64,000 bases of DNA from Cryptomeria japonica. Taxonomy: Eukaryota; Streptophyta; Pinopsida; Cupressales; Cupressaceae. This document shows, one piece after another, positions 33,811 through 46,055 of this stretch. Positions within the stretch are counted from its first letter, which is position 1. Each line of letters starts with the position of its first letter. Under the pieces are notes generated by a model that was not told the DNA's origin, did no database searches, and saw only the letters and a list, made by a program, of their open reading frames with translations. The DNA lies in contig NC_081405.1 in the NCBI RefSeq assembly GCF_030272615.1, positions 26,430,272-26,494,271 of the forward strand, in the 5' to 3' direction. The position numbers and the translations under genes are program-made.

Positions 33811-36800
33811 ATGGTTGAAACCCGTCTTCAAAAATCTAGGAGAAAAGCTAAAGAAGCTCAAGAGTCCGCCAACATGAGTTCTTATGAGTATGATAATGAT
33901 TTATTTTTCAATCCTGAGCACACTATACTGCCTGACATGGATGTTTATAGACACATTCCAAATGTGGAAAACGCAGACACTACAAACAACAAGGCTACAC
34001 ACAATGACAATGTGGACAACTTTTCAATACAATCAGCAGATGTAGAAGAATCCATAATGAATCCTCATTTCAATAGATTGGTTGAAGAGATAATGAAGAG
34101 GGATAGACAATACTTCTTACACATGATGGCACAAAGTGGAGCTAAAATACCTCATGACTTTGACATGTCTCAACTTATGGAAAACTGACCCTCGCAACAA
34201 ACTCACTCCAACATGGATCAAAGGAGACCCAATAGTGGAGGAAATAGAGGACCGCATATGGTACCTGAATCACCATCAGCTTTGCTTCAAAAACCAGAAA
34301 TCCCACATACACACGGTCAAACATATGATACTTACCTTTGAAGACCATTATGGAAGTCTTATGCAGATAGATATGCTCAATCACATGCTCAATCTATGGA
34401 TCAATCAAAACAAGTGGACATTCAAAGGCATGCTCAAAATTTGGACACAAGGAAACCTCATGTCAAATTTGGGGGCAACACAATAGAACATGACGTGCCT
34501 ATAGAATATGGTATATATGCACAAAATAGATATGGGGTTCCTCAACATGAAGTTATACCAAGTGCTCCCTATATGCCGCATCAATATAAACCTCCTCCAT
34601 ATGAAAATGTCTATGATCAATATCATCCATACATGCAACAAGCTCCTCCTCAAATTGGTGTCCCAAACATGGGGTATGCTACAAGAAATCGATCGCCACC
34701 TAAGAATAATTTGGAGCAACAAATCACAGATTTACAAAAGAAAATGGAGGACATGAGTACACCAAAACCAACATACACTATGAGAGACATATGTCCTTAT
34801 CCATTTGATAAGAGCATTCCAATGCCTCCATTCCCTGCACACTTTGTGATGCCAAAATTTGACAAGGATAGAGGAAAAGGAGACCCCAAGGCACACATAC
34901 GACAATTTTTCACAGCTTGCATAGAGGTAGCGGCAGAAGAAACATACTTGATGAGGTTGTTCCCGCAAAGCTTAGGCGATCAAGCTATGGAATGGTTCTC
35001 TCAATTACCTCCTAGTATTAAGTCATGGGGTGACTTAGCAGAGGCATTTATTCAACATTTCTCCTACAATATCGAGACAGATATCTTAGTCACTACTTTG
35101 TGCAATACTAAGCAAAAGGAGGGATAATCTTTTGCGTCATTTTTACAAAGATGGAGAAATCTAGCCAGCAGATGCTCTTGTGAAATTCCCCAAAAACAAA
35201 TGGTAGAAATGTTCACTCAAAACATTAACAAGGATATTGGCTATGATCTAAGGAAAGCTTGTTTGTCCACCTTCAAGGATGTTATTGAAAAGGGCTTAGC
35301 AACAGAAAAGGTCTTAATTGAACAAGGAGTCATTAAAATATTCAAGGAAAACAAAGATGACTTTAAAGGAAAAGACAAGCCAAGCTTTTGGAATAAAAAC
35401 AAGAACACAGTCAATAATGGTGTTGTTGATGCCAATACAGTGAGACCCAAGTTCATCTTTTCAGGATCAAGTTCTACAAACAATCAAGTGAATACTCAAA
35501 CAACTTCTAGATCATGAAGGAAGTACACCCCATTGGGAGAACCACTTGAATCAGTCTTCAAAAAGCTAGTGGCAAACAAAGTGATCATAGTTCCAGATTT
35601 TCCTCCATATGAACCAAAGGTTAAACCAAATTGGTGGAATGATGATGAGTATTGTGAGTTTCATAAGAGCAAGGGTCATAAGACAAGAAATTGCCATCGA
35701 CTGAAGAACATTGTGCAAGATCTCATTGATAGAGGTGACATTGAGATTGAGGGACATTCATCCAATCAAGAACATGAGATGTTTAAGGAACCATTCCCAA
35801 AGCATGACAAGGGAAAAGCCAAAGTCACAGATGATCAAGCCAAATATACTAAAGCACCTTACAACTATGATTCAACTATCAATCACATCTCAATTGACAA
35901 TCATATCTCTACTATTACCATCAAGAACAAAAATCCTGAGAATCCTCCTCAGAGACCCAAGACTGTTCTAAGAGGTGTTGGATCTTCTTCCGAACCTACC
36001 TCTGAATGTCATGTTACAACTCGTCGAGGTAAGATTACGTTGTCAGGTGCCTCCACTAAAAATACGGATTTTTCATCAACCAAACCTGAGTATGACCTTG
36101 TAGAATAGTTAGGGAAGACACCCGCGTTCATCTCCATCCTTGAGCTCCTACGTATATCCCCCGCTCATAAAGCTATTCTTGACAAAATCTTGAGAGACAC
36201 TGTCGTTCCTACTAATCTGAACGTGGACCAATTTCAAGCCATGGTGGGATACCTTTCCATTCCACATTCCCTTACATTCACAGAAGCTGATGATGCCTCC
36301 GTAAGTCAGCCACATAATGCACCTTTACATGTTGAAGCCTTCATACACAAACTTCGAATAAAGCGAGTCCTGATAGATGGAGGAGCTGGTCTAAACATTT
36401 GTACATTGAGCACCATTAAACAATTGGGATATTCTGATAAAGCTATGAATTGGACAAATCAAATCACCATCAAGGCATATGATGATGAAGAGCGTTCATC
36501 CAAGGGCACAGTCACCTTACCTCTAAGAATTGGGCCAGTCACAAATGATGTGGTTTGTCAAGTCCTAGATCTGGATCTCACATACAACATATTGCTAGGA
36601 CGTCCTTGGATTCATGAGATGAGGGCAGTCCCATCAACATATCATCAATGCATTAAGTTTCCTCATAATGGAGTCGAGGTAACAGTTAACGGTGATCCTA
36701 ATCCGTTCATATATTGCAATAACCTGAGATCACATATGGAGACCATCATTCCCAGTAATCGTGAAGCTGTTCCTTCTTCGGCATACATTGACCCTGAGTC

Positions 36801-39800
36801 ATTGAAACCTTCGACATCAAAACAAGTTGAACTTAAAGGCAAATTTCAAGACAAAGGCATGGGAGAATACACTTTAAATCAGACCATGTATTTACGACAA
36901 GTCATGAGCTCTCTGAAAGAATATGGAAGGCCACATCCTAACAAGCAAATATCCATCATGATACTCAAATGGGATCCTACTACCTTTCAAAGATGGGGCG
37001 AACTAGAAGAGGAAGATTTATACAAAATGCTCTATAAAGACATTGAAGAGGACACACATGATCAGATCAATATACCTTGTGAGAAATATGGCAAAGGCTT
37101 CAAGATTCTACAAAAATTTGGGTATGATGGAAAAAGCCCTCTTGGGTTACGCAAAGAAGGCGTCATGGAACCCTTACAACCTGAATTGACTGTAAAAAGG
37201 GAACGCTCAAAGGGACTTGGTTTTCTGACTTCCAAGATCCACACTAAAAGGACAGAAGAGGCATCACAAATCAAAGTTGCCAAAATTCAACAAGAGGATT
37301 GCTATTCCACAGATTCCAACGAATGGGAATGGGGTTCAGACAAATCCTCCAGTGACTATGAGCTCACCAAGACATTCAGAGAGCCAGATGAACCCACAGA
37401 AGAAGAGGAATTTTATAAAAAGTTCAGAGTTGGTCAAGAAACAACCCATAAGGATTCCGCACAGTCTTCATCTCAAGGTTCTAGGTTGAAATCACATAGG
37501 ATGAGGACACCTGTCCCGGAAGGCGCTACTAGTGACAACAATTTGGATTCGCTTGCGATCGAAATTGATGAGGAGAGTGCCATCGATGACCTCGACGATT
37601 GCCTCGATATACCCGAATATAACCACATCTTCACTCTTAGCCCTGCAAACTCCGAAAACATTAAAGGCCTTCCCCTTGTTCACCACCAACTCATTGACTA
37701 GGATTATGAAGGACCAGCACAATTTGACACATTTCAAAATAACGAAGCTATTATTGACTATCTTGGCATACGAGATGATCTTCCCCCTGGGGACCACAAA
37801 GCAGGATACACCATAGAACTCAACAACATGGCATATTTTGGTGAGGGTGTCGGACCTTCTAGTCGCAAAAATGTGAAAATAAGAACAAATCAAGGGTCTT
37901 ATGGCGAAAACCACACTGTAGCGCTATCTGATCCCAAAAAAGTAAAAAGAAAGGATGTATCTGAGGGTGAAAACCTCTCTGAGGCACCCGAAGATGGAAG
38001 GCTCGACATTCTCCCAGCATCATATGAGGAAAATTCATCCATGTTGGTAGAGGAGACTATCAAAACAAACATTGGTACAGAAGAGGTTCCACACAACATA
38101 TTCCTGGCTCAATCATTAACAGAGTCCGAAAGATCAAAATTCATAAGCTTCTTCAAAAAGCAACAAATCAACTTCGCCTGGTCATACGCTGATATGCCTG
38201 GATTGGATCCGGATTTGGTAATGCATCATCTGATAGTCAAACCGGGGGCAAAACCAGTAAAACAGAAATTGAGAAAAATGCATCCACAAGTGGCATTACT
38301 AGTCAAAGCAGAGTTGGAGAAGTTATTGGATGTCGGATTCATACGCCCAATTGATTATCTGGAATGGATCTCTAACTTGGTACCTGTCAGTAAACCAGAT
38401 TGCAGCATCAGAATTTGCATAGATTTCAGAGACATCAACAAAGCTTGTCCAAAGGATGACTTCCCATTACCAAACATTGACTTGATCGTTGATCTCACAG
38501 CAGGTCATGAAATGCTATCATTAATGGATGGATTTTTTGGTTATAATCAAATCAAGATTGCACCTGATGATCAACACAAAACATCATTCACTTGTCCGTG
38601 GGGAACTTTCTGTTGGAATGTCATGCCCTTTGGGCTGAAAAATGCAGGTGCTACATATCAAAGAGCAATGACCACTATTTTTCATGATCTCATGCACATA
38701 ACCGTGGAAGATTATGTTGATGATCTCTTGGGTAAATCAATAGACAGAGATACACATTTGGACATACTTTCAGTCATCTTTGATCGGTTGGACAAGTACA
38801 AGGTAAGATTAAACCCCAAGAAATGTGTCTTTGGAGTAACCTCTGGGAAGCTCCTAGGATTCATTGTGTCCAAAAGAGGAATCGAAGCCGATCCAGTAAA
38901 AGTCAAGGCTATCTTGGACATGCCACCACCCAGAAATATTAGTCAACTTCGATTCTTACAAGGGAGACTCCAGTCTATACGAAGATTCATAGCACAACTT
39001 GCAGATAAGTGTAACCCTTTTCAGCACCTGCTACATAAAAATATCAAGTTCAAATGGGATAATAACTGTCAACAAGCTTTTCAGACGCTCAAAGATTATC
39101 TTTTGAATCTGCCAGTTTTGATGCCACCAATTCCAGATCAACCTTTGTTGCTATACATATCAGCTACTCCAATAGCACTGGGGGCACTCCTAGCGCAACA
39201 AATAGTTGACGGCAAGGAAAAAGCAGTATACTATATCAGTCGCACATTGATGGGATATGAGCTAAACTACACACCAATCGAGCGTGCATGTCTCGCTGTG
39301 GTCTTTGCTTCATAGAAATTACGACATTATATGCTCACTCATAAGACTAAGTTGATTGCAAGAATTGATCCATTAAAATACCTTCTCAACAAAGCTACAC
39401 TTACTGGGCGACTGGCCAAGTGGGTAATGATCCTGAGTGAATTCGACATTGAGTATGTGGACAGAAAAGAAATAAAAGGACAAGAAATCACGGATCAATT
39501 AGCAGATGCTCCCATGATAGATGGTGTTCCTCTAAATTTAGAATTTCCAGATGAATCCATTTTAACAATATCACAGGCAAAGCCATGGCAACTGTACTTT
39601 GACGGTTCATACACACAGCATGGGGCAGGAGATGGTATTCTCTTTATAACTCCTCAAGGTGATTCTATACCAAAATCATACCACTTATCATTTCCTTACA
39701 CTAACAATATAGCGGAATATGAGGCATTAACAACTGGATTACGAATTGCAGTTCAGTGGAAGATCCAAGAACTTCATGTTTTTGGGGATTCTCAACTTGT

Positions 39801-41334
39801 CATCCATCAAGAAACTGATGATTACCAAACAAAAGATGAAAAATTAATGCCTTACAAGCAACTGGTAGATGATTTGAAATAGCACTTCACAAAGATAGAT
39901 TTTGAGCAGATACCAAGAGAGCAAAATCGTGTTGCAGATGCCATGGCTACAATTGCTTCACTAATTGACCTGCCTCAAAACGAAACCTACTATGAGTTCC
40001 TGGTAGACAATCTGTTGGTTCCTTCATATGAGATCACTCCTACTGAAATGATATGCGTTGTTGGTCCCAAATCCCAGTTATATGGTTCCATATTCACATA
40101 TCTTCGTGACAATATCTTACCTCCTGATCTATCAAACAACCAACGCCGCACTTTCATTCGCCAATCCTCTCGATATGTCATTCTAGCTGATATCCTATAC
40201 CGATGAGGTTTAGATGGCACTCTTCTTAGATGTTTAGAAAGCGACGAAGCTCAGATTGCGTTACGTGAAGTGCATGAAGGGATATGTGGTCCGCATACTA
40301 GTAGTCCTACCTTGGCTAAGAAACTCATCAGGACTGGATATTACTGGCCCAATATGGAAAAAGACTCATATCAGTTTGTCAAGAAATGTAAGCAATGTCA
40401 AATTCATGGAGACCTCATACATGTGCCAGCACAAGAACTACAACCACTTGCGTCTCCTTGGCCCTTTTGTCAGTGGGGACTCAATCTCATAGGCAAGATT
40501 CACCCTCCTTCCTATAATGGTCATAAATTCATTATCACAGCCACAGAGTACTGCACAAAGTGGATTGAGGTTGTGCCTCTCACACAAGTCACTGGAAAAC
40601 AAATTGCTACTTTCATCCTTAACTATATCATTTGCCGATATGGTATTCCTAAGTCCATTATTACTGATAACGGGCGTCCCTTCAAAAATCAGGATGTTTG
40701 TGAACTCTGTGACCGCTTCCATATTTCCCATCGTTTCTCCACACCATATTACCCCCAAGGTAATGGCCAAGCTGAGGCGTCTAATAAAATAATTCTTAAA
40801 ATCCTCAAAAAGACAGTCGACGACGCTGGCCGTAACTGGCATATCCAACTCAATCCTGCACTTTGGGCCTACCGCACAAGTGTCCGCACACCTACAGGAG
40901 CTACACCATATTCACTTGTCTACGGCGCTGAAGCCATCTTGCCTATTGAGGTCGAGTTACCTTCTTTATGGGTCTCTTTGCAAAACATCATCGCTGATGA
41001 AGATTACAGGGTCTCTCGCTTACAAGAACTAGAACTGTTGGATGAACGGAGACAAATTTCTTTTAATCATCTCAAGGCTTACCAACAACGAATGAGTCGC
41101 AGCTACAATTACAAAGTCAAGCCTCGTACATTTGAGGTAGGTGACTTGGTTCTTAGAGAAAATCCTAAAAATCAGCAAGATAGAGAGAAGAAGGGAAAGT
41201 TCGAACCAAATTGGCTTGGTCCTTACATCATTACAGCAGCATATGGATCTGGGGCATATCAGCTCTCAACTACAGAAGGTGAACCTTTGGAAGATCCTAT
41301 CAACAGCATGCACCTTCGCAGGTTCTACACATAG
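33811..41334 (+). pseudogene. Tat-2 gag-pol polyprotein in one frame with nine stop codons
   Basis: ATG 33811 to TAG 41332, 2508 codons without frameshift. Gag (core MEWFSQLPPSIKSWGDLAEAF, about 34987); variant knuckle CEFHKSKGHKTRNC (35654); protease with VLIDGGAGLNIC (36370); G-patch (37083-37225); reverse transcriptase with FDFPLPNID-like block and YVDD (38715); RNase H (39060-39500); second, archaeal-type RNase H with DGS, NNIAEYEAL and GDSQLV (39600-39880); integrase with HHCC zinc site (40270-40410) and core Asp TDNG and Glu GQAEA, but Asn in place of the first Asp (WGLNLIG, about 40475). No chromodomain is seen. Stops: 34186, 34339, 35125, 35515, 36106, 37699, 39313, 39880, 40204; most fit C-to-T or G-to-A changes of Gln, Arg or Trp codons. 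Confidence 0.93.
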
Positions 41335-43718
41335 CTCTTTGGAATATCCTAATTCAAAAATACAAAAAAATCGTTACCTGGTGAAAACCTGACAAACAGG
41401 CGCCTTGTGACACAAAAAACATTGAAAAATCGAAAAAAAAAAAAAAAAGTAAAGAGAAATAATTTCGTCCAACGGTGAAAACCACTTCGGTGGCACCCTG
41501 GGCAAGTACCATGGTGAAAACTAGGTCACCAACACCATGCGTAGAGACATTGCTCCTCCCTCCTTCAGGATTCACTTTCATCCTTTCACTTCGCACACAC
41601 TCACAACCTATTTGTTCATAATAAACTTACCCATTCCCATCATGGCTTGTTATTGATCTACCCAAGATTGGTTAGCCATTCATAATAAACATTCCTTTTC
41701 ATCCCTTTCCATCCATAATAAATCAGATCCTATCTGTGGCTAAGGCAAAATCCTACATCTAGTGATGGGTGTGGAACTAAGAACATCACATGTTTCAAGG
41801 AGTAAAGTTTCTTCTAGCTTTCTTCAGTCTATTCGCGCGTAATCTGCAATAAAGCAACATTTGCATCACAGATTCGCAATAAAGTTTCGTCTTCTCCGCA
41901 ATAAAGTATCAGTTTCATGGATTCAGTTAGTTTCAGATGAGACACAGCAGTAACAATGGGCTTCAACAAATCAAATCTTGCAACAGACTCAGACAACATT
42001 ATGGTACAGTGCTATCTATCCTTTCTGTGAAAGTAAACATTGTGACCACAATCAAATAAGACTTATACAAATGACAAGAGACACTAAAATTGAGGACTAC
42101 AGTGGATGTTGGTGTCGAGTCTTGGTTTTCTCTTGATTTTATCTTTTGGTGACATGTCTTTTAGCTTTTCCAGGATGTCTCTGACTAGAGATTCTATCTC
42201 CAGGATGTCTTTGACTAGAAAGGCGAGGATGGGGTATCATCACCTATTTGTATTTGTTGTCTGTGGATTGTCTTTTAGTAATGCTATGACTTGTCCAAGG
42301 ATATGAGGACACTATGAGTCTAGTGTGAACTGGGGCATTCCTTGTTTGTGACTGTCTTATCTCCATGCAAATGGGTACAATGACTTTCTGGGTCTAACAT
42401 ATGCCTCGATTGTCATAACCTATCTTGCCATAATAAGCTCAATGATGATAACACACAAGAAACTCTATCACTTTCATATCTTTTGTCTTTCATCCCCCTT
42501 TCTTGATTGACTTCCACCGTCCTTCTTGAGTCCGCATAGCCCGCTATCACATGACTGAGTATAATGACACACCAAAAATATTTGCATTTCATGTAGTTTG
42601 CACCTGCATTACCACATATAAGTATTTCACACATACATATAGATATCACAATTGCATCACATCCTGCACACAACACCTGTTAGCACAATTTACATTTGCA
42701 TTATCATATTCATTTTCATCACATACATTCACATTTGCATCATGCATCGCATATACAACATAAAAGAACAAAAATATTGCATTACATACATATTTGCATC
42801 CATATCATAAGCATCACATAAGAACATCTCATCACATAGGTACACATGCATATAGCTGCCGCAAAAATGAATCATCTCTCATATATATAATCAAAAATGT
42901 CATGATACAATGATGTCAAAAAATCATATGGCTACAATCACCCGCAGGTGTCTACAATACAAAAAATGGTACAAATACTAATAAAAGGGAGCCCTCTATG
43001 GCTATGATGAACTCCCTCCCTCGAAGCCGCCTGGCCTCAACGGAATCTGAGCCCTAGAAGGACCCGCTCTAGGATCATTCTGCCTGTCCCCCCTATCTGG
43101 TGGTGGTGGAGGACCCATGACCCCACCACTCGATGCCTGTCTCCTCCGGCTCCCTCCCGTAGCTGTCGCTGTCCGCGATGGTCTATGGAAGCTCCTCGCC
43201 TGCTAATCTGCTAGCACGGCACCATAATACAGGTCCCTCCAAGTAGGCAATCTCCTCTCCGGCTCGCAGGACATATGCGTAGCCTGCTCCTGTATCCTCC
43301 ACCGCCTACCTCCCTGCCCTCAGTCCTGTCTCAGCCTCAGTGTAATGCTGAATCGCCTGATCCCTCTCCCGCTCAGTATCCCTGAGCCTGATCCCTCTCC
43401 AGCTCCTGGATCTCATCTGCCTGGCCCTAGCAGATCTCCCTGAGCTCAATCAGCTCATCCTCCTCTAGATCCCCACCCTCTGCCTCTGCCTGTGGCTATC
43501 CCTCTGCAGGTGCCTGTACTGGCACCTGTCCCTGTACCTGTCCCTGTCTCTGTCCCTATGCTGCTGGTACCTGCAGGGGCACTCCACCGTGACCCCTCAC
43601 CACCTGGGCTTGTCCCTCCTGTCCACCCTCTCTTCGAGGTGCCACCCTCCTCTCCCCAACTACTCCCCTCCACCTCCATCGGCCTCGGCCTCCATCACCC
43701 CCACCATCCTCATCATCA
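41335..43718 (+). other. Tat-2 spacer between pol and the antisense gene
   Basis: No supported gene on the + strand. Just after pol, GGTGAAAAC recurs three times (41380-41520) next to a perfect CCAC-TTCG-GTGG hairpin (41482-41493). At 42550-42950 the sequence is rich in CATCACAT and CATTTGCAT words. From 43010 to 43718 base composition changes to GC-rich, and the minus strand reads Gly, Arg and Asp-rich low-complexity protein in broken frames, probably the decayed C-terminal tail of the antisense gene. Confidence 0.5.
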
Positions 43719-44846
43719 TCACCTCCTCCATCGCCCTCCAGTAACTCTCCTAGATCTATCAACCGTGGGAACGGATGCTCTGAGTATCCCGACGTCCTCG
43801 ATCTCTGGCCACATATCCCAAGGTAGGGGCACCATCTCTGCCAGCTGTGTGACTACCTGATCATATGACAATAAAGGCCCGAACTGTGCCTGATCTCTAA
43901 CTGTACGGGCATACATACCTGAGCCTCATGGCATCCTCTGGATCCTGCCATACTGCCTGCATACTCTATCCACCAGCTGCCTCTCCAGTATATAGGGCGT
44001 CTGCCCAATCAAATACCTGCTCTGAAAGGTGTAAGGCAGCTCCACTGCGTCATCCTCCCACTCCTCGCATCCCAGATTCGGCCTCCAGATGATGACGTCA
44101 ATGTCATCTATCACTCGCCGCCAATACTCTAACCTGCCAATCTGAGGCTGTGAAGTGATCATGTCGTACAGATGAACAAAACTCCGTCCATGACCTCTCC
44201 CTCTGAAGTGTATCGGCCGCGTGATAGGCAGATGCTCGTATGCCCAAACCTGCAGTAGTGTCACTCCACAACCCAGTCCCACTGATCCATGGTGAAGCTC
44301 ATAATATAGGTGGGCCAAAACACATGGACCCCACGCATATCTGGTGTGCTGCATCACCAATATCTCCAGTGCTCCTCCCCAGCCCACTGCCAACCCCCGT
44401 GTCGCTCTGTCCGGACATAGGAACCCACTGATAGCTCCTCCAATCACAGCTGGCAAAGCTAACCCTGTCGCAGTCATGGTATCCCATGCCACATGTCCTG
44501 CTCTCATCTCTAGGCTGGGATCCTGAAACACCCGTCTCAAAGCCTCTATGTCTCCGTCGCGATCGTATGGAATCAGCTCTCCATCGATCAGTATATGTAG
44601 AATCCTATAAACATCCTCAAGGGTGACTGTCATCTCACCCATCGGCAAATGAAATGTGCATGTCTCTGAATGCCATCTCTCGGCCAGCGCAGTCAGCAAA
44701 CCCATGTTTGCCCGAAACTCAGGCACATATAATACGTGTCTCAAACCCATCTCCTCGATGGCAGCTCTATCCTGAAAAGACAACTCCGGTCGCAACCTCT
44801 GTGTGGACGGGAATCTCTCCCGTGACTCTAGCATAGGCAAATACTC
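43719..44846 (-). pseudogene. Tat-2 antisense gene, exon 2: plant mobile domain protein
   Basis: The minus strand encodes a plant mobile domain (PMD, the aminotransferase-like domain of MAIN/MAIL1-type proteins and of transposons). From about residue 15 of the exon: LRPELSF, GLRHVLYVPEFRAN, LLTALAERWHSETCTFHLP, GEMTVTLEDVYRIL, GHVAWDTM, YELHHG, VIIWRP. The exon starts after a good acceptor (TTGTTTGACTACAG, 44847-44860) in phase 0. An internal TGA at 43926 looks like a Trp codon (TGG) changed; the frame goes on to a TGA at 43719. GC content is well above that of the surrounding element. Accessory antisense genes before the 3' LTR are known in Tat elements; the function of the protein is not known. 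MAIN/MAIL1 act in silencing and RNA processing in the nucleus, so interference with host silencing is a speculation. Confidence 0.88.
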
Positions 44847-44880
44847 CTGTAGTCAAACAAATCAATCATGTCAGTCATGG

Positions 44881-45254
44881 TGGCATTCACTGTTCATCAC
44901 AAAATGCTACTCGCTATCTAAATGCATATGGTCATCTATCTCAGTGACACTCGCTGTTCATCACAAAGTGTTGCTATCTATCCTAGTAGTGCTCCCTGTT
45001 CATCACAAAGTACTACGTGTGTGACATTCCCTGTTCATCACAAAGTGTTACTCACATTTTGCACTCCCTGTTCATAACAAAGTGCTGCTCATACTTTGGG
45101 TACTCCCTGTTCATCACAAAGTACTCTATCTTGGTGCTCCCTGTTCATCACAAAGTGCCTTGATCTATCCTAGTCTTCCTAGAGGACCTGCTTGAGTGTA
45201 TCCTCTCAGCAGCTTATCCAATCGACAGCGTATGTTCATCACAGAACTGTCGAT
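44881..45254. repeat. Array of eight hairpins with a shared loop and varying stems
   Basis: Each unit has the loop core TGTTCATCAC(A) between two arms that pair. Seven units share a 15-base loop close to CCCTGTTCATCACAA; the eighth has 18 bases. Pairs of arms: 44881-44887/44903-44909; 44944-44951/44967-44974; 44986-44993/45009-45016; 45021-45028/45044-45051; 45061-45065/45081-45085; 45098-45104/45120-45126; 45133-45138/45154-45159; 45221-45228/45247-45254. Arm sequences differ between units but stay complementary (G-T pairs allowed on the + strand). It lies in the intron of the antisense gene. Confidence 0.85.
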
Positions 45255-45289
45255 TTGACCTAGAAGACAAAAAACCTTGCATTTTTTGA

Positions 45290-45535
45290 CATAAACGTGT
45301 TTCTAACTCACAAACGCGCCTATTGACTGCACAAGCGTGCCTAAACAACGCAGATGCGCTTGTTTGACATAAACGTGCCTAAATTGTTCACAAACGCGAC
45401 TTTGCAACATAAACACCCCTAAAAGACGTAGACGCCCCGCATTCAACACAAACGCGGTTCCAGACACAGACGTGCCTGGCACCAACACAGACACGTCTGT
45501 CTGACACAGACGCGCCTGGCACCGACACAGACGCG
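45290..45535 (-). repeat. Tat-2 3' array: inverted GCGTCTGTGT with 20-nt period
   Basis: Thirteen copies of CACAGACGCG or CACAAACGCG on the + strand, starting at 45290, 45309, 45330, 45349, 45368, 45389, 45408, 45427, 45447, 45465, 45486, 45505 and 45526. This is the reverse complement of the motif in leader arrays A and B, with the same mean step. In the sense RNA of the element, leader and 3' arrays could pair. Confidence 0.9.
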
Positions 45536-45644
45536 ATTTCACTTTTTTTGTACACTATTCCTAGGCGCATTTATTGCTCTATTCGACATGCATTAATGAC
45601 AAAAGCAAATGCGTCAAAGTACGAGGAGGTTTGGTGGTACTTAC

Positions 45645-45710
45645 CGGCTCTCCTACCTCTGCTGGTCTCTGAAATCGGTGAACGCGGTCGAATCTGTGTA
45701 CGAAAGCCAT
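45645..45710 (-). CDS. Tat-2 antisense gene, exon 1
   Basis: 22 codons from ATG 45710 to the donor CCG|GTAAGT. The peptide begins MAFVHRFDRVHRF and is basic. It joins exon 2 (44846) in phase 0 with no stop. A TATA-like CTATAAGAT on the minus strand (about 45802-45810) lies some 95 bases upstream of the ATG, a plausible antisense promoter. Alternative: the exon is longer or untranslated and the protein starts at the internal ATG at 44834. Confidence 0.65.
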
Positions 45711-46041
45711 CGCTGCTGACTGTTGCTACTCTTTTTCTCGCTCTGCACTATGATCTCGTGAGGGTGTAGATGACAATGAGGATGTCTTTTGCCCGTGGTC
45801 CATCTTATAGCCTATCCTAGCCTTAGCCTTCATTTCCTGAGTCAGTCTTCTTCATCCCGTGACTCTATCACTTTATCCGATCAATCCATTCTAGCCTTTC
45901 TTTCTTATCGAGAGATTGTCTGCAATCTTTTCAGACTTTTTCATCTAATCTCTCGAGGGGGCATATCATTCCCATCCTGGGGCAACTTTGTATCAGTTCA
46001 TATTATCTTCTTTGAAACAACGCGACAAGCCGCATTGTCTC
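45711..46041. other. Tat-2 segment before the polypurine tract
   Basis: Apart from the TATA-like CTATAAGAT (minus, about 45802-45810) upstream of the antisense gene I see no gene. It would be 5' flank of the antisense gene and 3' untranslated sequence of the element RNA. Confidence 0.5.
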
Positions 46042-46050
46042 AAAGAGGGG
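46042..46050 (+). other. Tat-2 polypurine tract
   Basis: AAAGAGGGG, followed by CAAAA and then the 3' LTR at 46056. Confidence 0.85.
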
Positions 46051-46055
46051 CAAAA

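Larger units (their letters stand above)
44847..45644 (-). other. Intron of the Tat-2 antisense gene
   Basis: 798 bp. Donor GTAAGT (45639-45644) and acceptor ACTACAG (44847-44853), phase 0, joining exon 1 and the PMD exon in frame. It holds the hairpin array and the inverted 20-nt array. Splicing is inferred from sequence only. Confidence 0.75.

Noticed and set aside
43455-43679. Gly/Thr-rich protein as a separate gene
   Set aside because: Low-complexity GTGTG-type repeats from a CTGTCCCTGTACC minisatellite; best seen as the decayed tail of the PMD gene.
44926-45175. Plain minisatellite explanation of the hairpin array
   Set aside because: Unit length and arm sequences vary while complementarity is kept; a simple tandem repeat would keep the arms alike.
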